From positions 124,001-188,000 of the forward strand of contig NZ_CP139992.1 in NCBI RefSeq assembly GCF_034424155.1: a stretch of 64,000 nucleotides of DNA, given 5' to 3'. Shown here piece after piece: positions 22,485-33,279 of this stretch; within the stretch, counting starts at the first letter, position 1, and the number at the start of each line of letters is the position of its first letter. Position numbers and translations under genes: made by a program. The DNA comes from Hafnia alvei. GTDB taxonomy: Bacteria; Pseudomonadota; Gammaproteobacteria; Enterobacterales; Enterobacteriaceae. The notes beneath the pieces were generated by a model that was not told the origin of the DNA, did not search any database, and saw nothing but the letters and a program-made list of their open reading frames with translations.

Positions 22485-24335
22485 ATGCCAAAGTATCGTT
22501 CCTCAACAACCACACATGGCCGTAATATGGCGGGCGCTCGCGCATTATGGCGAGCAACGGGAATGACAGACGCGGATTTCGGTAAGCCGATTATTGCCGT
22601 GGTTAACTCGTTTACCCAGTTCGTGCCGGGCCATGTTCATCTGCGCGATCTGGGCAAACTGGTTGCAGAGCAGATCGAGGCTTCTGGCGGCGTAGCCAAA
22701 GAATTCAATACCATTGCGGTGGATGACGGTATTGCCATGGGGCACGGCGGGATGCTGTATTCCCTGCCTTCCCGTGAGCTCATTGCGGACTCCGTAGAAT
22801 ATATGGTCAATGCGCACTGTGCTGATGCCATGGTGTGTATTTCCAACTGCGACAAAATCACCCCCGGGATGCTGATGGCATCTCTGCGTTTGAATATTCC
22901 GGTGATCTTTGTTTCCGGTGGCCCGATGGAAGCGGGTAAAACCAAATTATCTGATCAGATCATTAAACTGGATCTGGTGGATGCCATGATTCAGGGTGCT
23001 AACCCGAACGTGTCGGATGCAGACAGCGAGCAAATTGAGCGCTCTGCGTGCCCAACCTGCGGCTCCTGCTCTGGGATGTTTACCGCTAACTCCATGAACT
23101 GTTTAACCGAAGCGTTAGGGCTATCCCAACCGGGCAATGGTTCTCTGCTGGCGACCCATGCAGACCGCAAAGATCTGTTCCTGAATGCAGGCAAACGCAT
23201 TGTGGACCTGACCAAGCGCTACTATGAGCAAGATGACGACCGCGTGCTGCCGCGCAATATCGCTAACAAAGCGGCATTTGAGAATGCGATGACGTTAGAC
23301 ATTGCTATGGGCGGCTCCACCAATACCGTTCTGCACCTGTTGGCTTCGGCTCAGGAAGGTGAAGTTGATTTCACCATGACGGACATTGACCGCCTGTCGC
23401 GTAAAGTTCCTCATCTGTGCAAAGTGGCGCCAAGTACGCAGAAATACCATATGGAGGATGTGCATCGCGCAGGCGGTGTGATCGGTATTTTGGGTGAGTT
23501 GGATCGTGCGGGGCTGTTAAATCGCGAAGTGAACAACGTTCTGGGGATGACACTGCCTGAAACGCTGGCTGCCTATGACGTCATGGTCACAGAAGATGAA
23601 AGCGTCAAAAAGATGTATACCGCAGGGCCTGCGGGTGTCCGTACCACCAAAGCGTTCTCGCAGGAATGCCGCTGGGATTCTCTGGATACTGACCGCCAAG
23701 AGGGCTGTATCCGAACCCGTGAATTTGCCTATAGCCAAGACGGTGGATTAGCCGTGCTATATGGCAATATCGCGGAAGATGGCTGCATCGTAAAAACCGC
23801 CGGTGTGGAAAAAGAGAGCCTGATTTTCCGTGGCCCAGCAAAAGTATATGAAAGCCAAGATGCGGCGGTAGACGCTATTCTGGGCGGTAAAGTGGTGGCG
23901 GGTGACGTGGTAGTTATTCGCTACGAAGGCCCAAAAGGCGGCCCTGGGATGCAAGAAATGTTGTATCCAACCACCTATCTAAAATCGATGGGATTGGGTA
24001 AAAGCTGCGCGCTGATCACCGATGGTCGTTTCTCTGGCGGCACATCGGGTTTGTCGATTGGGCACGTTTCGCCAGAGGCGGCGAGCGGTGGCATCATCGC
24101 GTTGGTGCAAGACGGTGACATGATTGATATCAACATCCCACAGCGCGGCATTCAATTAGACGTTGCCGAAAGCGAACTGGCGAGTCGTCGTGAACAAGAG
24201 TTGGCGCGTGGTGATGCCGCATGGACACCGAAAGCGCGTGAGCGTCAGGTATCCTTTGCGCTACGAGCCTATGCGATGTTGGCCACCAGCGCAGACCGTG
24301 GCGCTGTGCGCGATAAATCTAAGCTGGGGGGCTAA
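22485..24335 (+). CDS. ilvD: Dihydroxy-acid dehydratase
   Basis: Iron-sulfur enzyme that dehydrates dihydroxy-isovalerate and dihydroxy-methylvalerate. The 616-residue protein starts [15 protein letters not shown]. Cluster ligands are visible in NCDKITPGM and [19 protein letters not shown] (near residues 120 and 195), with the Mg-site motifs DDGIAMGH and GRFSGGTSG. It is followed two bases later by ilvA, so the two are coupled. Confidence 0.97.
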   Translation: MPKYRSSTTTHGRNMAGARALWRATGMTDADFGKPIIAVVNSFTQFVPGHVHLRDLGKLVAEQIEASGGVAKEFNTIAVDDGIAMGHGGMLYSLPSRELIADSVEYMVNAHCADAMVCISNCDKITPGMLMASLRLNIPVIFVSGGPMEAGKTKLSDQIIKLDLVDAMIQGANPNVSDADSEQIERSACPTCGSCSGMFTANSMNCLTEALGLSQPGNGSLLATHADRKDLFLNAGKRIVDLTKRYYEQDDDRVLPRNIANKAAFENAMTLDIAMGGSTNTVLHLLASAQEGEVDFTMTDIDRLSRKVPHLCKVAPSTQKYHMEDVHRAGGVIGILGELDRAGLLNREVNNVLGMTLPETLAAYDVMVTEDESVKKMYTAGPAGVRTTKAFSQECRWDSLDTDRQEGCIRTREFAYSQDGGLAVLYGNIAEDGCIVKTAGVEKESLIFRGPAKVYESQDAAVDAILGGKVVAGDVVVIRYEGPKGGPGMQEMLYPTTYLKSMGLGKSCALITDGRFSGGTSGLSIGHVSPEAASGGIIALVQDGDMIDINIPQRGIQLDVAESELASRREQELARGDAAWTPKARERQVSFALRAYAMLATSADRGAVRDKSKLGG

Positions 24336-24337
24336 TC

Positions 24338-25897
24338 ATGACTTCCTCAGCCAATATGCAAAAAGAAGTGCTTCCCAGCCAGCCCTGCGGGGCTGAATAC
24401 CTACGCGCGGTACTTCGTGCGCCGGTTTATGAGGTTGCACAGGTCACACCGTTGCAGACTATGACGAAACTGTCTGAACGCGTCGGCAATACCATTTTAG
24501 TGAAACGCGAAGATCGCCAGCCCGTACACAGTTTTAAACTACGCGGTGCCTACGCGATGATCGCAGGCCTTGATGAAGAGCAAAAATCTCACGGCGTTGT
24601 GACGGCATCAGCGGGAAATCATGCACAAGGTGTGGCGCTTTCTGCTTCGCGTTTAGGTATCAAATCTACCATCGTCATGCCGGTTTCAACCGCTGATATT
24701 AAAGTAGACGCGGTGCGAGGTTTTGGTGGTGAAGCCGTGCTGTATGGTGCGAACTTTGACGAAGCCAAAGCCTATGCCATTGAATTAGCCAAAACCAGAA
24801 ACCTCACTTTTGTTCCTCCTTTTGACCATCCTGCGGTTATTGCTGGCCAAGGCACTTTGGCCATGGAGTTATTGCAGCAGGATGCCCATCTGGATCGCGT
24901 ATTTGTTCCCGTCGGCGGCGGTGGCTTAGCCGCTGGCGTGGCTGTGCTGATCAAGCAACTGATGCCACAGATCAAAGTGATCGGCGTTGAGGCGGAAGAT
25001 TCTGCCTGTCTACGTGCCGCGCTGGATGCCGGTCATCCAGTGGATTTAGCTCGCGTCGGGCTATTTGCCGAAGGCGTGGCGGTTAAGCGCATCGGCGATG
25101 AGACTTTCCGCCTGTGCCGTGAATATCTAGATGATGTGATCACCGTGGATAGTGATGCGATCTGCGCTGCGGTAAAAGATCTTTTCGAAGATGTGCGTGC
25201 GGTTGCAGAACCCTCTGGTGCTTTGGCGCTGGCAGGGCTGAAAAAGTATGTTCAACAGCATCAGATTCAGGGCGAACGCTTGGCCCATGTGCTGTCTGGG
25301 GCGAATCTTAATTTCCACGGTTTACGTTATGTCTCTGAGCGCTGTGAATTAGGTGAACAGCGGGAAGCACTGTTGGCCGTTACCATTCCTGAGCAGCAGG
25401 GGAGTTTCCTCAAATTCTGTCAGCTGTTGGGTGGACGTGCGGTAACGGAGTTTAACTACCGCTACGCCGATGCGGATAACGCCTGCATTTTTGTTGGCGT
25501 ACGCTTAACGCGTGGTTTGGCAGAGCGCCAGGAAATTTTGACGCTGCTGCAAGACGGTGGGTATCAGGTTGTAGACCTTTCCGACGATGAAATGGCGAAG
25601 CTGCACGTGCGCTATATGGTCGGAGGCCGTCCGTCTAAGCCGCTACAAGAGCGTCTTTATAGCTTTGAATTTCCTGAATCGCCGGGCGCACTGCTGAAGT
25701 TTTTAAGCACCTTAGGTACCCATTGGAATATTTCTCTTTTCCACTACCGTAGCCATGGTACGGATTTTGGGCGTGTTCTTGCTGCGTTTGAACGTGCAGA
25801 CAGCGATCCGAATTTCGAATCGCGCCTACATGAACTGGGCTATGAATGCCACGATGAAACCGATAATTCGGCGTTTCGTTTCTTCTTAAAAGGCTAA
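24338..25897 (+). CDS. ilvA: Biosynthetic threonine deaminase
   Basis: PLP enzyme converting threonine to 2-oxobutanoate, the committed step to isoleucine; allosterically inhibited by isoleucine. 519 residues, starting MTSSANMQKE two bases after ilvD. The PLP lysine is in HSFKLRGAY near residue 67, and the glycine loop PVGGGGLAAG is near 193. The C-terminal third has two ACT-like regulatory repeats (TIPEQQGSFLKFCQLLGG and FPESPGALLKFLSTLG). It closes the ilvGMEDA unit and converges with ilvY. Confidence 0.97.
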   Translation: MTSSANMQKEVLPSQPCGAEYLRAVLRAPVYEVAQVTPLQTMTKLSERVGNTILVKREDRQPVHSFKLRGAYAMIAGLDEEQKSHGVVTASAGNHAQGVALSASRLGIKSTIVMPVSTADIKVDAVRGFGGEAVLYGANFDEAKAYAIELAKTRNLTFVPPFDHPAVIAGQGTLAMELLQQDAHLDRVFVPVGGGGLAAGVAVLIKQLMPQIKVIGVEAEDSACLRAALDAGHPVDLARVGLFAEGVAVKRIGDETFRLCREYLDDVITVDSDAICAAVKDLFEDVRAVAEPSGALALAGLKKYVQQHQIQGERLAHVLSGANLNFHGLRYVSERCELGEQREALLAVTIPEQQGSFLKFCQLLGGRAVTEFNYRYADADNACIFVGVRLTRGLAERQEILTLLQDGGYQVVDLSDDEMAKLHVRYMVGGRPSKPLQERLYSFEFPESPGALLKFLSTLGTHWNISLFHYRSHGTDFGRVLAAFERADSDPNFESRLHELGYECHDETDNSAFRFFLKG

Positions 25898-25918
25898 TTG
25901 GCGATTGCGTTCTGGTGG

Positions 25919-26800
25919 CTATAACAGCTGCCAGAACGCATGAATGAGCGGTTCCTCTAGGCGTTTTTTCTGCACACAAACGCCGAGTTCAAAAGGTGCC
26001 ACCATCGCCACATGATCGAGTTCGGTAATACGTGCGCGAATAGATTCGGGACTGTTATCTAAAACTACGTCGGGTAACAGGGCGATACCACAGCCAAGAG
26101 CGACCATGGATACAATCGCTTCATGACCAGAAACGGTAGCGTAAATCTGCGGATTGCTGATTTTCTGTCTGCGAAACCAGAGATCTATTCGCTGACGCGA
26201 CGGGCCATGTTCCGGCAAGATGAATGGAATTTGCGACCAGTCTGGCTGCTCGACTAGCGCTAGCGTGCGGACATGACAGGGAAGCGCGGGTGCAATCAAG
26301 CGCAGCGGTATTTCACCAATTTTGATGAACTCAATGCTGGTGGGCAGCGTTTCTGGTCGGCCAGCGATGCCGAGATCGGCTTCGTCTGACTGTATTTTGC
26401 TAACGGCGTCGGCGGCATCGCCGGTTGTGAGCTTGATTTCAACCAGCGGATGCAACGCTCGGAAGCGATCGAGTACAGAAGGTAAATGGCTATAGGCCGC
26501 GGTCACCGAGCAGAACAGACGCAGTTCACCGGTTAATGCAGGGCCCGTTTGACCGAGAGCGTTACGCAACTGCTGATATTGCAACAGCGTTTGCTGAGCA
26601 AAAGTTTTGAGCTGTTCGCCTGCGCTGGTAAGGCGTACATCGCGGTTATCGCGTAGAAAGAGCGGTTGCCCGAGTTCATCTTCCAGCCGTTGTATCTGGC
26701 GAGAAAGCGTTGAGGGACTCACATGCACCGCCTGTGCGGTGCGGCCAAAATGGCGCGAGTCAGCCAGATGAAGAAATAATTTTAAGTCTCGAAGATCCAT
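25919..26800 (-). CDS. ilvY: LysR-type activator of ilvC, IlvY
   Basis: Binds the ilvY-ilvC operators and activates ilvC when acetolactate or acetohydroxybutyrate accumulates. The 293-residue protein starts MDLRDLKLFLHLADSRHFG; the ATG at 26842 would add 14 residues not found in E. coli. The HTH is at about residues 19-38 (GRTAQAVHVSPSTLSRQIQR). The effector domain (ITLEN-type segments FCSVTAAYSHLP, TTGDAADAV, SMVALGCGIALLP) is well conserved. Divergent from ilvC. Confidence 0.96.
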   Translation of the reverse strand: MDLRDLKLFLHLADSRHFGRTAQAVHVSPSTLSRQIQRLEDELGQPLFLRDNRDVRLTSAGEQLKTFAQQTLLQYQQLRNALGQTGPALTGELRLFCSVTAAYSHLPSVLDRFRALHPLVEIKLTTGDAADAVSKIQSDEADLGIAGRPETLPTSIEFIKIGEIPLRLIAPALPCHVRTLALVEQPDWSQIPFILPEHGPSRQRIDLWFRRQKISNPQIYATVSGHEAIVSMVALGCGIALLPDVVLDNSPESIRARITELDHVAMVAPFELGVCVQKKRLEEPLIHAFWQLL

Positions 26801-26821
26801 GGGTGATTTCCGCTCATTACG

Positions 26822-26887
26822 TTGCAAAAAATGCAATGACATCTTCGTAATATATCAATTTAAGCAATACAAATCCTATCATATGAT
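26822..26887. promoter_or_regulatory. Probable IlvY operator region
   Basis: A perfect interrupted palindrome TTGCA-AAAAA-TGCAA at 26822-26836 has the size of a LysR half-operator, and a second palindrome ATCATATGAT lies at 26878-26887. Both are in the ilvY-ilvC divergent gap. Which is O1 or O2 cannot be told from sequence alone. Confidence 0.55.
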
Positions 26888-27010
26888 GGATTCATTCTCC
26901 TCGATGAGAACCTCCCCAATAGACAGGTGGGGAAGTAAAAAATAATGAACTTGCAGACGTCGCCTTTGAGCGAAAACACAACGTCAAACAACCAAACAAT
27001 GGAGCAAACC

Positions 27011-28492
27011 ATGGCTAATTATTTCAACACATTGAACCTGCGTCAGCAGTTGGCGCAACTGGGTAAGTGTCGCTTTATGGGACGCGAAGAATTTGCCGAT
27101 GAAGCGGGATACCTGAAAGGTAAAAAAGTGGTGATCGTTGGCTGTGGTGCGCAGGGTTTGAACCAAGGTTTGAACATGCGTGACTCTGGTCTGGATGTGG
27201 CCTACGCATTGCGTGCTGAGGCGATTGCTGAGAAGCGCGCGTCATGGCGTAAGGCAACTGAAAATGGCTTTAAAGTAGGCACCTACGAAGAGTTGATCCC
27301 ACAGGCCGATCTGGTGGTTAACCTGACGCCAGACAAACAGCATTCTGCGGTAGTGAAAGCGGTTCAGCCTTTGATGAAAGACGGTGCGGCGTTGGGCTAT
27401 TCGCATGGTTTCAACATTGTTGAAGTTGGCGAGCAAATTCGTAAGGACATCACCGTTGTGATGGTGGCACCGAAGTGTCCGGGCACTGAAGTACGTGAAG
27501 AATATAAGCGTGGCTTTGGTGTGCCGACTCTGATTGCGGTTCACCCAGAAAACGATCCGAAAGGCGAAGGCATGGCGATAGCCAAAGCGTGGGCGGCGGC
27601 AACGGGTGGTCATCGTGCCGGTGTTCTGGAGTCTTCTTTCGTGGCAGAAGTAAAATCTGACCTGATGGGTGAGCAAACTATTCTGTGTGGCATGTTACAA
27701 GCGGGTTCACTGCTGTGCTTTGATAAGCTGGTGTCTGAGGGTACTGAACCTGCTTATGCCGAAAAACTGGTTCAGTTCGGCTGGGAAACCATTACCGAAG
27801 CGCTGAAACAGGGTGGTATCACGCTGATGATGGATCGTTTATCTAACCCTGCGAAGCTGCGCGCATACGCACTGTCAGAGCAACTGAAAGAAATTATGGC
27901 TCCGCTGTTCCAAAAACATATGGATGACATCATTTCTGGCGCGTTTTCGGGTGGCATGATGGCTGACTGGGCTGAAGACGATATCAAACTGCTGACCTGG
28001 CGCGAAGAAACCGGCAAAACTGCGTTTGAAACTGCGCCGCAGTTTGAAGGCAAAATTGCCGAGCAGGATTACTTCGACCAAGGTGTTCTGATGATTGCGA
28101 TGGTAAAAGCAGGCGTTGAGCTGGCGTTTGAAACCATGGTGGCTTCCGGCATCATTGAAGAGTCTGCTTATTACGAATCGCTGCACGAGCTGCCGCTGAT
28201 CGCGAATACCATTGCGCGTAAACGTCTGTATGAAATGAACGTGGTTATCTCTGATACTGCGGAATACGGTAACTATCTGTTTGCTAACGCGGCAGTGCCT
28301 TTGCTGAAAGAGAAATTCATGGCTTCTCTGCAAACCGGCGACTTAGGCAAAGCAGCTGGCACAACAACGGCGGTGGATAATGCCCAACTGCGCGATGTGA
28401 ACGAAGCGATTCGCAATCATCCAATTGAAGCTGTGGGCCATAAACTGCGTGGCTACATGAAAGATATGAAGCGCATTGCCGTTGCGGGTTAA
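27011..28492 (+). CDS. ilvC: Ketol-acid reductoisomerase (class II)
   Basis: Isomerises and reduces acetolactate/acetohydroxybutyrate using NADPH and Mg2+. The 493-residue protein starts [14 protein letters not shown] with GGAG upstream; a longer frame from 26945 has no family support. It has the NADPH Rossmann motif [14 protein letters not shown] near residue 40 and two copies of the helical metal-binding domain, as in the long plant/enteric class. Expression depends on the divergent IlvY. A strong terminator follows. Confidence 0.97.
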   Translation: MANYFNTLNLRQQLAQLGKCRFMGREEFADEAGYLKGKKVVIVGCGAQGLNQGLNMRDSGLDVAYALRAEAIAEKRASWRKATENGFKVGTYEELIPQADLVVNLTPDKQHSAVVKAVQPLMKDGAALGYSHGFNIVEVGEQIRKDITVVMVAPKCPGTEVREEYKRGFGVPTLIAVHPENDPKGEGMAIAKAWAAATGGHRAGVLESSFVAEVKSDLMGEQTILCGMLQAGSLLCFDKLVSEGTEPAYAEKLVQFGWETITEALKQGGITLMMDRLSNPAKLRAYALSEQLKEIMAPLFQKHMDDIISGAFSGGMMADWAEDDIKLLTWREETGKTAFETAPQFEGKIAEQDYFDQGVLMIAMVKAGVELAFETMVASGIIEESAYYESLHELPLIANTIARKRLYEMNVVISDTAEYGNYLFANAAVPLLKEKFMASLQTGDLGKAAGTTTAVDNAQLRDVNEAIRNHPIEAVGHKLRGYMKDMKRIAVAG

Positions 28493-28517
28493 TTTTGCGA
28501 TATAGCAAAAAAATAGC

Positions 28518-28543
28518 AAAAAAGGCGCCTAGGCGCCTTTTTT
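28518..28543. terminator. Bidirectional terminator between ilvC and ppiC
   Basis: Fully self-complementary AAAAAAGGCGCC-TAGGCGCCTTTTTT centred on CCTAGG, serving both convergent genes. Confidence 0.9.
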
Positions 28544-28559
28544 ATTGCTTACATCTAAA

Positions 28560-28841
28560 CTAGCTACGATAAAGCACTTTGATGATGTGGTAGCCAAACT
28601 GGGTATGCAGCGGGCCATAAGGCTCTAGCAGCGGGCAGGAGAACACCACTTTATCGAACGCAGGAACCATCTGGCCCTGACGGAATTCACCCAAATGACC
28701 GCCTTTTTTGCCCGACGGGCAGATTGAATGCTTCTTGGCCAGCTTCTCGAAATCGCCGCCGTTTTTGAGCTGCTCAAGAAGATCCAGAGCCTGTTTTTCT
28801 TCCTTTACAAGGATATGCAATGCTGCCGCGTTTTTAGCCAT
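28560..28841 (-). CDS. ppiC: Parvulin-type peptidyl-prolyl cis-trans isomerase C
   Basis: Small cytoplasmic prolyl isomerase with no signal peptide. The 93-residue protein starts [16 protein letters not shown], preceded by GGAG; it is one rotamase domain. Nearly identical to E. coli PpiC ([34 protein letters not shown]). It converges with ilvC as in E. coli. Confidence 0.96.
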   Translation of the reverse strand: MAKNAAALHILVKEEKQALDLLEQLKNGGDFEKLAKKHSICPSGKKGGHLGEFRQGQMVPAFDKVVFSCPLLEPYGPLHTQFGYHIIKVLYRS

Positions 28842-28888
28842 CGGGGATACTCCAGATGAAGGCATTAGAGAAATTTTCCCTAGTGTAC

Positions 28889-29269
28889 TCAGCCTAGGGC
28901 TATTTCCGCAATGGCGCTCATCTCCAGCAGTGCTCCATAATGCAGCGCAGAACATGGCACGACGGTACGAGCAGGGCGGTGATCACCTATCCACTGTGCA
29001 TAAAGTCGATTAAATTCTGACCACAATGCGACATCACTGAGATAGACCTGCACATTCACCAGATGCTGTTTATTAATTCCGGTCGTCTCTAACAGGATGT
29101 CGATATTGTTAAAAACGGTCTGCGCCTGTTCAGCTAATTCACCCTGTGGCTGTGGGCTTGTGAGCGAGATGGGTAACTGCCCAGAGATGTACAGGCTGTT
29201 GCCTGAAATTATCGCGGGTGAATAATGTCCACCGGGTGTGGGTAACCGATCTGAATGGACAATTTTCAT
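28889..29269 (-). CDS. RidA family enamine/imine deaminase
   Basis: RidA proteins hydrolyse the reactive 2-aminoacrylate and other enamines released by PLP dehydratases. The 126-residue protein starts [19 protein letters not shown]. The catalytic arginine expected in this family appears in [12 protein letters not shown] near residue 100, and the core SGQLPIS and NVQVYLSD motifs are present. It is not the canonical YjgF by neighbourhood. The start overlaps the stop of the dehydratase gene at ATGA, so the two are translated together, which supports a role in clearing that enzyme's enamine product. Confidence 0.85.
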   Translation of the reverse strand: MKIVHSDRLPTPGGHYSPAIISGNSLYISGQLPISLTSPQPQGELAEQAQTVFNNIDILLETTGINKQHLVNVQVYLSDVALWSEFNRLYAQWIGDHRPARTVVPCSALHYGALLEMSAIAEIALG

Positions 29270-30252
29270 AGTATGTTTTTCCCGCGCTTAAGGAAGTCAG
29301 CATAGGACTCAGCATCCACGTTGCCTCCGCTGACAATAATCCCCACGCGTGCACCGCGAATATCAATGGCGCCACTCATTGCGGCGGCAGCGGCCAAGCA
29401 TCCTGTTGGTTCTACGACAATTTTCATTCTTTCCATGAAGAAACGCATTTGATCGCATAGCTGTTGATCGCTCACGGTAAGAATATCCTCAACGAAATTA
29501 CGGATGATTGGGAAGGTGAGTTCACCGACGCATTGGGTTTGCGCACCATCGGCGATGGTGTTAGGAACCGCAATACTCACGCGTTCGCCCGTACGCAGCG
29601 ATTGCTGCACGTCATTGCCGGCTTCAGGCTCAACGCCAAAGATACGGCAGTTCGGTGCCATATGCTTCGCGGCGATTGCACATCCAGAAAGCAGCCCGCC
29701 GCCGCCGGTACAGACGAACAAGAAATCGAGTTCGCCAACCTCTTCGAATAATTCCAGCGCGGAGGTACCTTGGCCAGCAATAACATGAGGATGGTTGTAG
29801 GGAGGGATAATACTTAAACCACGCTTGGCTGCCAGATCGGCGGCGATCGCTTCACGATCTTCGGTTTGGCGATTGTAAATAATGACTTCGGCACCGTATC
29901 CGCGTGTGGCGGCGAGTTTAGCCGCGGGGGCATCGTGTGGCATTACGATAGTCACGGGAACGTTGAGCTCACGAGCTGCTAACGCCATCGCCTGAGCATG
30001 GTTCCCTGAAGAGAATGCGACAACGCCGTTTTTCTTCTGCTCCGGCGTCAAATGGCTTATTGCGTTATAAGCGCCGCGAAATTTAAATGCGCCAATACGC
30101 TGGTAGTTTTCACACTTAAAAAACAGGCTTGCGCCGGTTAAAGCGTTGGCTTGAGTAGAGGTCAGAACCGGCGTGCGGTGCGCTGCTGCTTTAATGATAT
30201 TTGCAGCCTCACGCACATCATCTGCGCTGACTGTCATGGGTAACAGGGGCAT
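29266..30252 (-). CDS. PLP-dependent threo-3-hydroxyaspartate/serine/threonine dehydratase
   Basis: Fold-type II ammonia-lyase. Of the enzymes I recall, it most resembles L-threo-3-hydroxyaspartate dehydratases (SGNHAQ, NDGQ/NDVQ, TIADGAQTQ and ERMKIVVEPTG motifs), though catabolic threonine/serine dehydratase is possible. 328 residues starting MPLLPMTVSADDV with GAGGAG ahead. The PLP lysine is in AFKFRGAY near residue 56 and the glycine loop is CTGGGGLLSG near 183. There is no C-terminal regulatory ACT domain, unlike IlvA in the same window. It forms an operon with the RidA gene and is divergent from a YheO-type regulator. Confidence 0.8.
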   Translation of the reverse strand: MPLLPMTVSADDVREAANIIKAAAHRTPVLTSTQANALTGASLFFKCENYQRIGAFKFRGAYNAISHLTPEQKKNGVVAFSSGNHAQAMALAARELNVPVTIVMPHDAPAAKLAATRGYGAEVIIYNRQTEDREAIAADLAAKRGLSIIPPYNHPHVIAGQGTSALELFEEVGELDFLFVCTGGGGLLSGCAIAAKHMAPNCRIFGVEPEAGNDVQQSLRTGERVSIAVPNTIADGAQTQCVGELTFPIIRNFVEDILTVSDQQLCDQMRFFMERMKIVVEPTGCLAAAAAMSGAIDIRGARVGIIVSGGNVDAESYADFLKRGKNIL

Positions 30253-30289
30253 TATTTTCTCCTCGGGGTGCAATTTGCTTTGTCATTTT

Positions 30290-30303
30290 GTATAATTTTA
30301 TAC
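30290..30303. promoter_or_regulatory. Palindromic site in the dehydratase/regulator gap
   Basis: GTATAA-TT-TTATAC, a perfect 6-bp inverted repeat that also contains a TATAAT-like -10 element, in the 80-base gap between the dehydratase operon and the divergent YheO-type gene. It is a candidate operator for that regulator. Confidence 0.4.
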
Positions 30304-30332
30304 GATCAGTAAAATAAAAAGGAAAGCGCTAT

Positions 30333-31010
30333 ATGAAAAATAATGAAGAGATCCCGATAGAAACCTTAAGCGAGAACCAGTTATTGCTGCGTGAAGGGGC
30401 CAAAATTGCTAAGGCATTAGGTGAAATGTTTGCCCCGACCTGCGAAGTCGTTTTGCACGATCTTTGTAATCCTCTACATTCCATTGTGGCGATAGAACAG
30501 CCCCTTTCAGGGCGTAAAATCGGCGATCCATCAACGGAAATGGGGCTGGCACGTATACGCGATCCTCAGTATCCAGACGTGGTGCAAAACTACGGTAATC
30601 GATTCCCAGATGGTCGGCCGGCAAAAAGTACGTCGATAGGTTTGCGTAACAGCCAGGGCGAATACGTGGCTGCGTTATGCCTGAATATGGATGTTTCGCT
30701 GCTTGATTCCGTTCAGCGCGTGTTGTCGCAATTGACGTCAGTAGATAGCGAACAGGCACCGACGCAGGAAAGTTTGCGCAGTAGTTTTGGTTCGAAAGAT
30801 GTGAAGCGTGCCATCGAAGATTATGCGGCAGCGATGTCGAGCCAACCGCGGGCACTTTCAGCTCCACAGCGTAAGGTATTGATTCGTCATCTGGCGACAT
30901 CTGGTCTTTTACAACTGCGAGGCGCGGCGAAAATCGTGGCCGATGAGCTGGGGATTTCTCGTGCTTCGGTGTATAACGCATTGAAGGTGGAACCAACGCG
31001 CGGAGTGTAA
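30333..31010 (+). CDS. YheO/DauR-type transcriptional regulator (PAS + HTH)
   Basis: Homologues such as DauR control D-arginine/amino acid catabolic operons. The 225-residue protein starts [12 protein letters not shown] with GGAAAG upstream. A YheO-like PAS domain ([18 protein letters not shown], then [23 protein letters not shown]) covers about residues 35-140. A C-terminal HTH ([20 protein letters not shown]) is at about 198-217. It is divergent from the dehydratase-RidA operon, so it probably controls that operon with an amino acid as the signal. It is inserted between ppiC and rep relative to E. coli. Confidence 0.85.
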   Translation: MKNNEEIPIETLSENQLLLREGAKIAKALGEMFAPTCEVVLHDLCNPLHSIVAIEQPLSGRKIGDPSTEMGLARIRDPQYPDVVQNYGNRFPDGRPAKSTSIGLRNSQGEYVAALCLNMDVSLLDSVQRVLSQLTSVDSEQAPTQESLRSSFGSKDVKRAIEDYAAAMSSQPRALSAPQRKVLIRHLATSGLLQLRGAAKIVADELGISRASVYNALKVEPTRGV

Positions 31011-31089
31011 TTTCACCGCTGGGTTTCTGCTACAATTCGCCCCGTACTCGTTGTTATCTTGTCGCCATCATATTCAGGTTAAGTCATCC

Positions 31090-33114
31090 ATGCGTTTAAA
31101 TCCCGGTCAGCAGCAGGCTGTCGAATTTGTTACAGGTCCTTGTTTAGTTCTGGCTGGTGCCGGTTCGGGTAAGACCCGTGTTATTACCAACAAAATTGCG
31201 CATCTGATCCGAGAATGTGGCTATCAAGCACGCCATATTGCCGCCGTGACGTTTACCAATAAAGCCGCTCGCGAAATGAAAGAGCGCGTGGCGCAAACGC
31301 TCGGGCGTAAAGAAGCGCGCGGTCTGATGATTTCTACTTTCCATACATTGGGATTGGAGATTATCAAACGTGAATACAAAGCCTTGGGAATGAAGGCTAA
31401 TTTTTCATTGTTCGACGATCAGGATCAGCTGGCTTTGCTGACGGATTTGACTGAACAATGGATCGAGAAAGATAAAGATCTGCTCAAGCAGCTGATTTCG
31501 ACGATCTCAAATTGGAAAAACGATCTGATCGATCCCAAACAGGCAGCGGCTCATGCATTTTCTGAGCGTGATAAGCTGTTTGTGCACTGCTATCAGCTGT
31601 ATGACGCGCAGCTAAAAGCCTGTAACGTGCTGGATTTTGATGACCTAATCCTGTTGCCAACGCTGCTGCTGCGCAGCAACGAAGAGGTGCGCGAGCGCTG
31701 GCAGCAACGCATTCGTTATCTGCTGGTGGATGAGTATCAAGATACCAACACCAGCCAGTATGAGCTGGTCAAACTGCTAGTGGGAAACCGTGCGCGTTTT
31801 ACCGTGGTGGGTGATGACGATCAGTCGATTTACTCGTGGCGTGGTGCTCGACCACAAAACTTGGTGCTGCTTAAAGAAGACTTTCCGGCTTTGCAGGTGA
31901 TAAAGCTGGAGCAGAACTATCGTTCATCTCAGCGTATTTTGAAGTCTGCCAATATTTTGATCGCCAATAATCCGCATGTTTTTGAAAAGCGGCTTTTTTC
32001 TGAGCTAGGCTACGGCGAAGAGCTGAAAATTATTACGGCAAATAATGAAGATCACGAGGCTGAACGCGTGGTGGGTGAGTTAATCGCTCATCACTTTATT
32101 AATAAAACCTCCTACAGCGACTATGCGATCTTGTATCGCGGTAACCATCAGTCACGTGTGTTTGAAAAGATGCTGATGCAAAACCGTATTCCATATCGTA
32201 TCTCTGGCGGCACGTCGTTCTTCTCGCGTCCAGAAATTAAAGATTTGCTGGCTTATCTCCGCGTGTTGACCAATCCAGACGACGACAGCGCATTTTTGCG
32301 CATTGTGAATACCCCACGGCGTGAGATTGGCCCTGCAACGCTGCAAAAGCTCGGTGAATGGGCTAACCATCGTGGTATCAGTTTGTTCCGCGCCAGCTTT
32401 GATTTTGGCCTAAGCCAAACGTTGACCGGGCGAGGCTTAGAGTCGCTACAGCGCTTTACCCACTGGATGCAGGAAATCTCCACACTGTCTGAACGTGAGC
32501 CTATCGCGGCGGTGCGCGATCTTATTCACGGCGTTGACTATGAAAGCTGGTTGTTTGAGACATCACCCAGCCCGAAAGCCGCTGAAATGCGGATGAAAAA
32601 CGTTAATCAGCTGTTTAGCTGGATGACAGAAATGCTGGATGGTAGCGATATTGATGAACCCATGACGCTGACTCAGGTTGTCACTCGCTTTACTCTGCGC
32701 GATATGATGGAGCGTGGCGAAAGCGAAGATGAGGCCGATCAGGTACAGCTAATGACGCTGCATGCCTCTAAAGGGCTTGAGTTTCCATACGTTTATCTAG
32801 TGGGGATGGAAGAAGGATTATTGCCACACCAGAGCAGCATCGATGAGGACAACGTCGATGAGGAGCGCCGCTTAGCCTATGTGGGCATTACGCGTGCGCA
32901 AAAGGAGCTGGTGTTCACGCTGTGCCGCGAACGTCGCCAATATGGCGAATTAGTGCGTCCAGAACCGAGCCGCTTCTTGCTTGAACTGCCGCAAGACGAT
33001 CTGAAGTGGGAGAGCGAGCGCAAAGTTGTTAGTCCACAAGAAAGAATGCAAAAAGGGCAGGCCAGCATCGCGAATATCCGGGCGATGATGGAGAAGGCTA
33101 AAAACGGCGGCTGA
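31090..33114 (+). CDS. rep: ATP-dependent DNA helicase Rep
   Basis: 3'-5' superfamily 1A helicase that travels with the replisome (via DnaB) and removes bound proteins. 674 residues, starting [13 protein letters not shown]; a frame from 31051 is longer than the family. Walker A GAGSGKT is near residue 23, motif II DEYQDTN near 215, and motif [12 protein letters not shown] near 600. The C-terminal tail that contacts DnaB ([19 protein letters not shown]) is present. It is the usual neighbour of gppA, but here three extra genes lie between them. Confidence 0.97.
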   Translation: MRLNPGQQQAVEFVTGPCLVLAGAGSGKTRVITNKIAHLIRECGYQARHIAAVTFTNKAAREMKERVAQTLGRKEARGLMISTFHTLGLEIIKREYKALGMKANFSLFDDQDQLALLTDLTEQWIEKDKDLLKQLISTISNWKNDLIDPKQAAAHAFSERDKLFVHCYQLYDAQLKACNVLDFDDLILLPTLLLRSNEEVRERWQQRIRYLLVDEYQDTNTSQYELVKLLVGNRARFTVVGDDDQSIYSWRGARPQNLVLLKEDFPALQVIKLEQNYRSSQRILKSANILIANNPHVFEKRLFSELGYGEELKIITANNEDHEAERVVGELIAHHFINKTSYSDYAILYRGNHQSRVFEKMLMQNRIPYRISGGTSFFSRPEIKDLLAYLRVLTNPDDDSAFLRIVNTPRREIGPATLQKLGEWANHRGISLFRASFDFGLSQTLTGRGLESLQRFTHWMQEISTLSEREPIAAVRDLIHGVDYESWLFETSPSPKAAEMRMKNVNQLFSWMTEMLDGSDIDEPMTLTQVVTRFTLRDMMERGESEDEADQVQLMTLHASKGLEFPYVYLVGMEEGLLPHQSSIDEDNVDEERRLAYVGITRAQKELVFTLCRERRQYGELVRPEPSRFLLELPQDDLKWESERKVVSPQERMQKGQASIANIRAMMEKAKNGG

Positions 33115-33279
33115 GCGTCGCTGCAAACCATTAGTAGGCCGCGCGACCTAGTGTGCGGTCTATAATCTCCATGCATAAAACCTTCTGTGTATCATCTCTT
33201 CCCTCTTGATGAGGGCCTCGTGTTTATAATAAAAAAGAAAAAATAAAATACAAAGCATTGCTTTCTATTTGTCGTGAGA

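Noticed and set aside
27242-28333. ORFs of 144 and 152 codons on the minus strand
   Set aside because: Shadow frames of ilvC.
30409-30996. 195-codon minus-strand ORF
   Set aside because: Fully antisense to the YheO/DauR-type gene; no recognisable domain.
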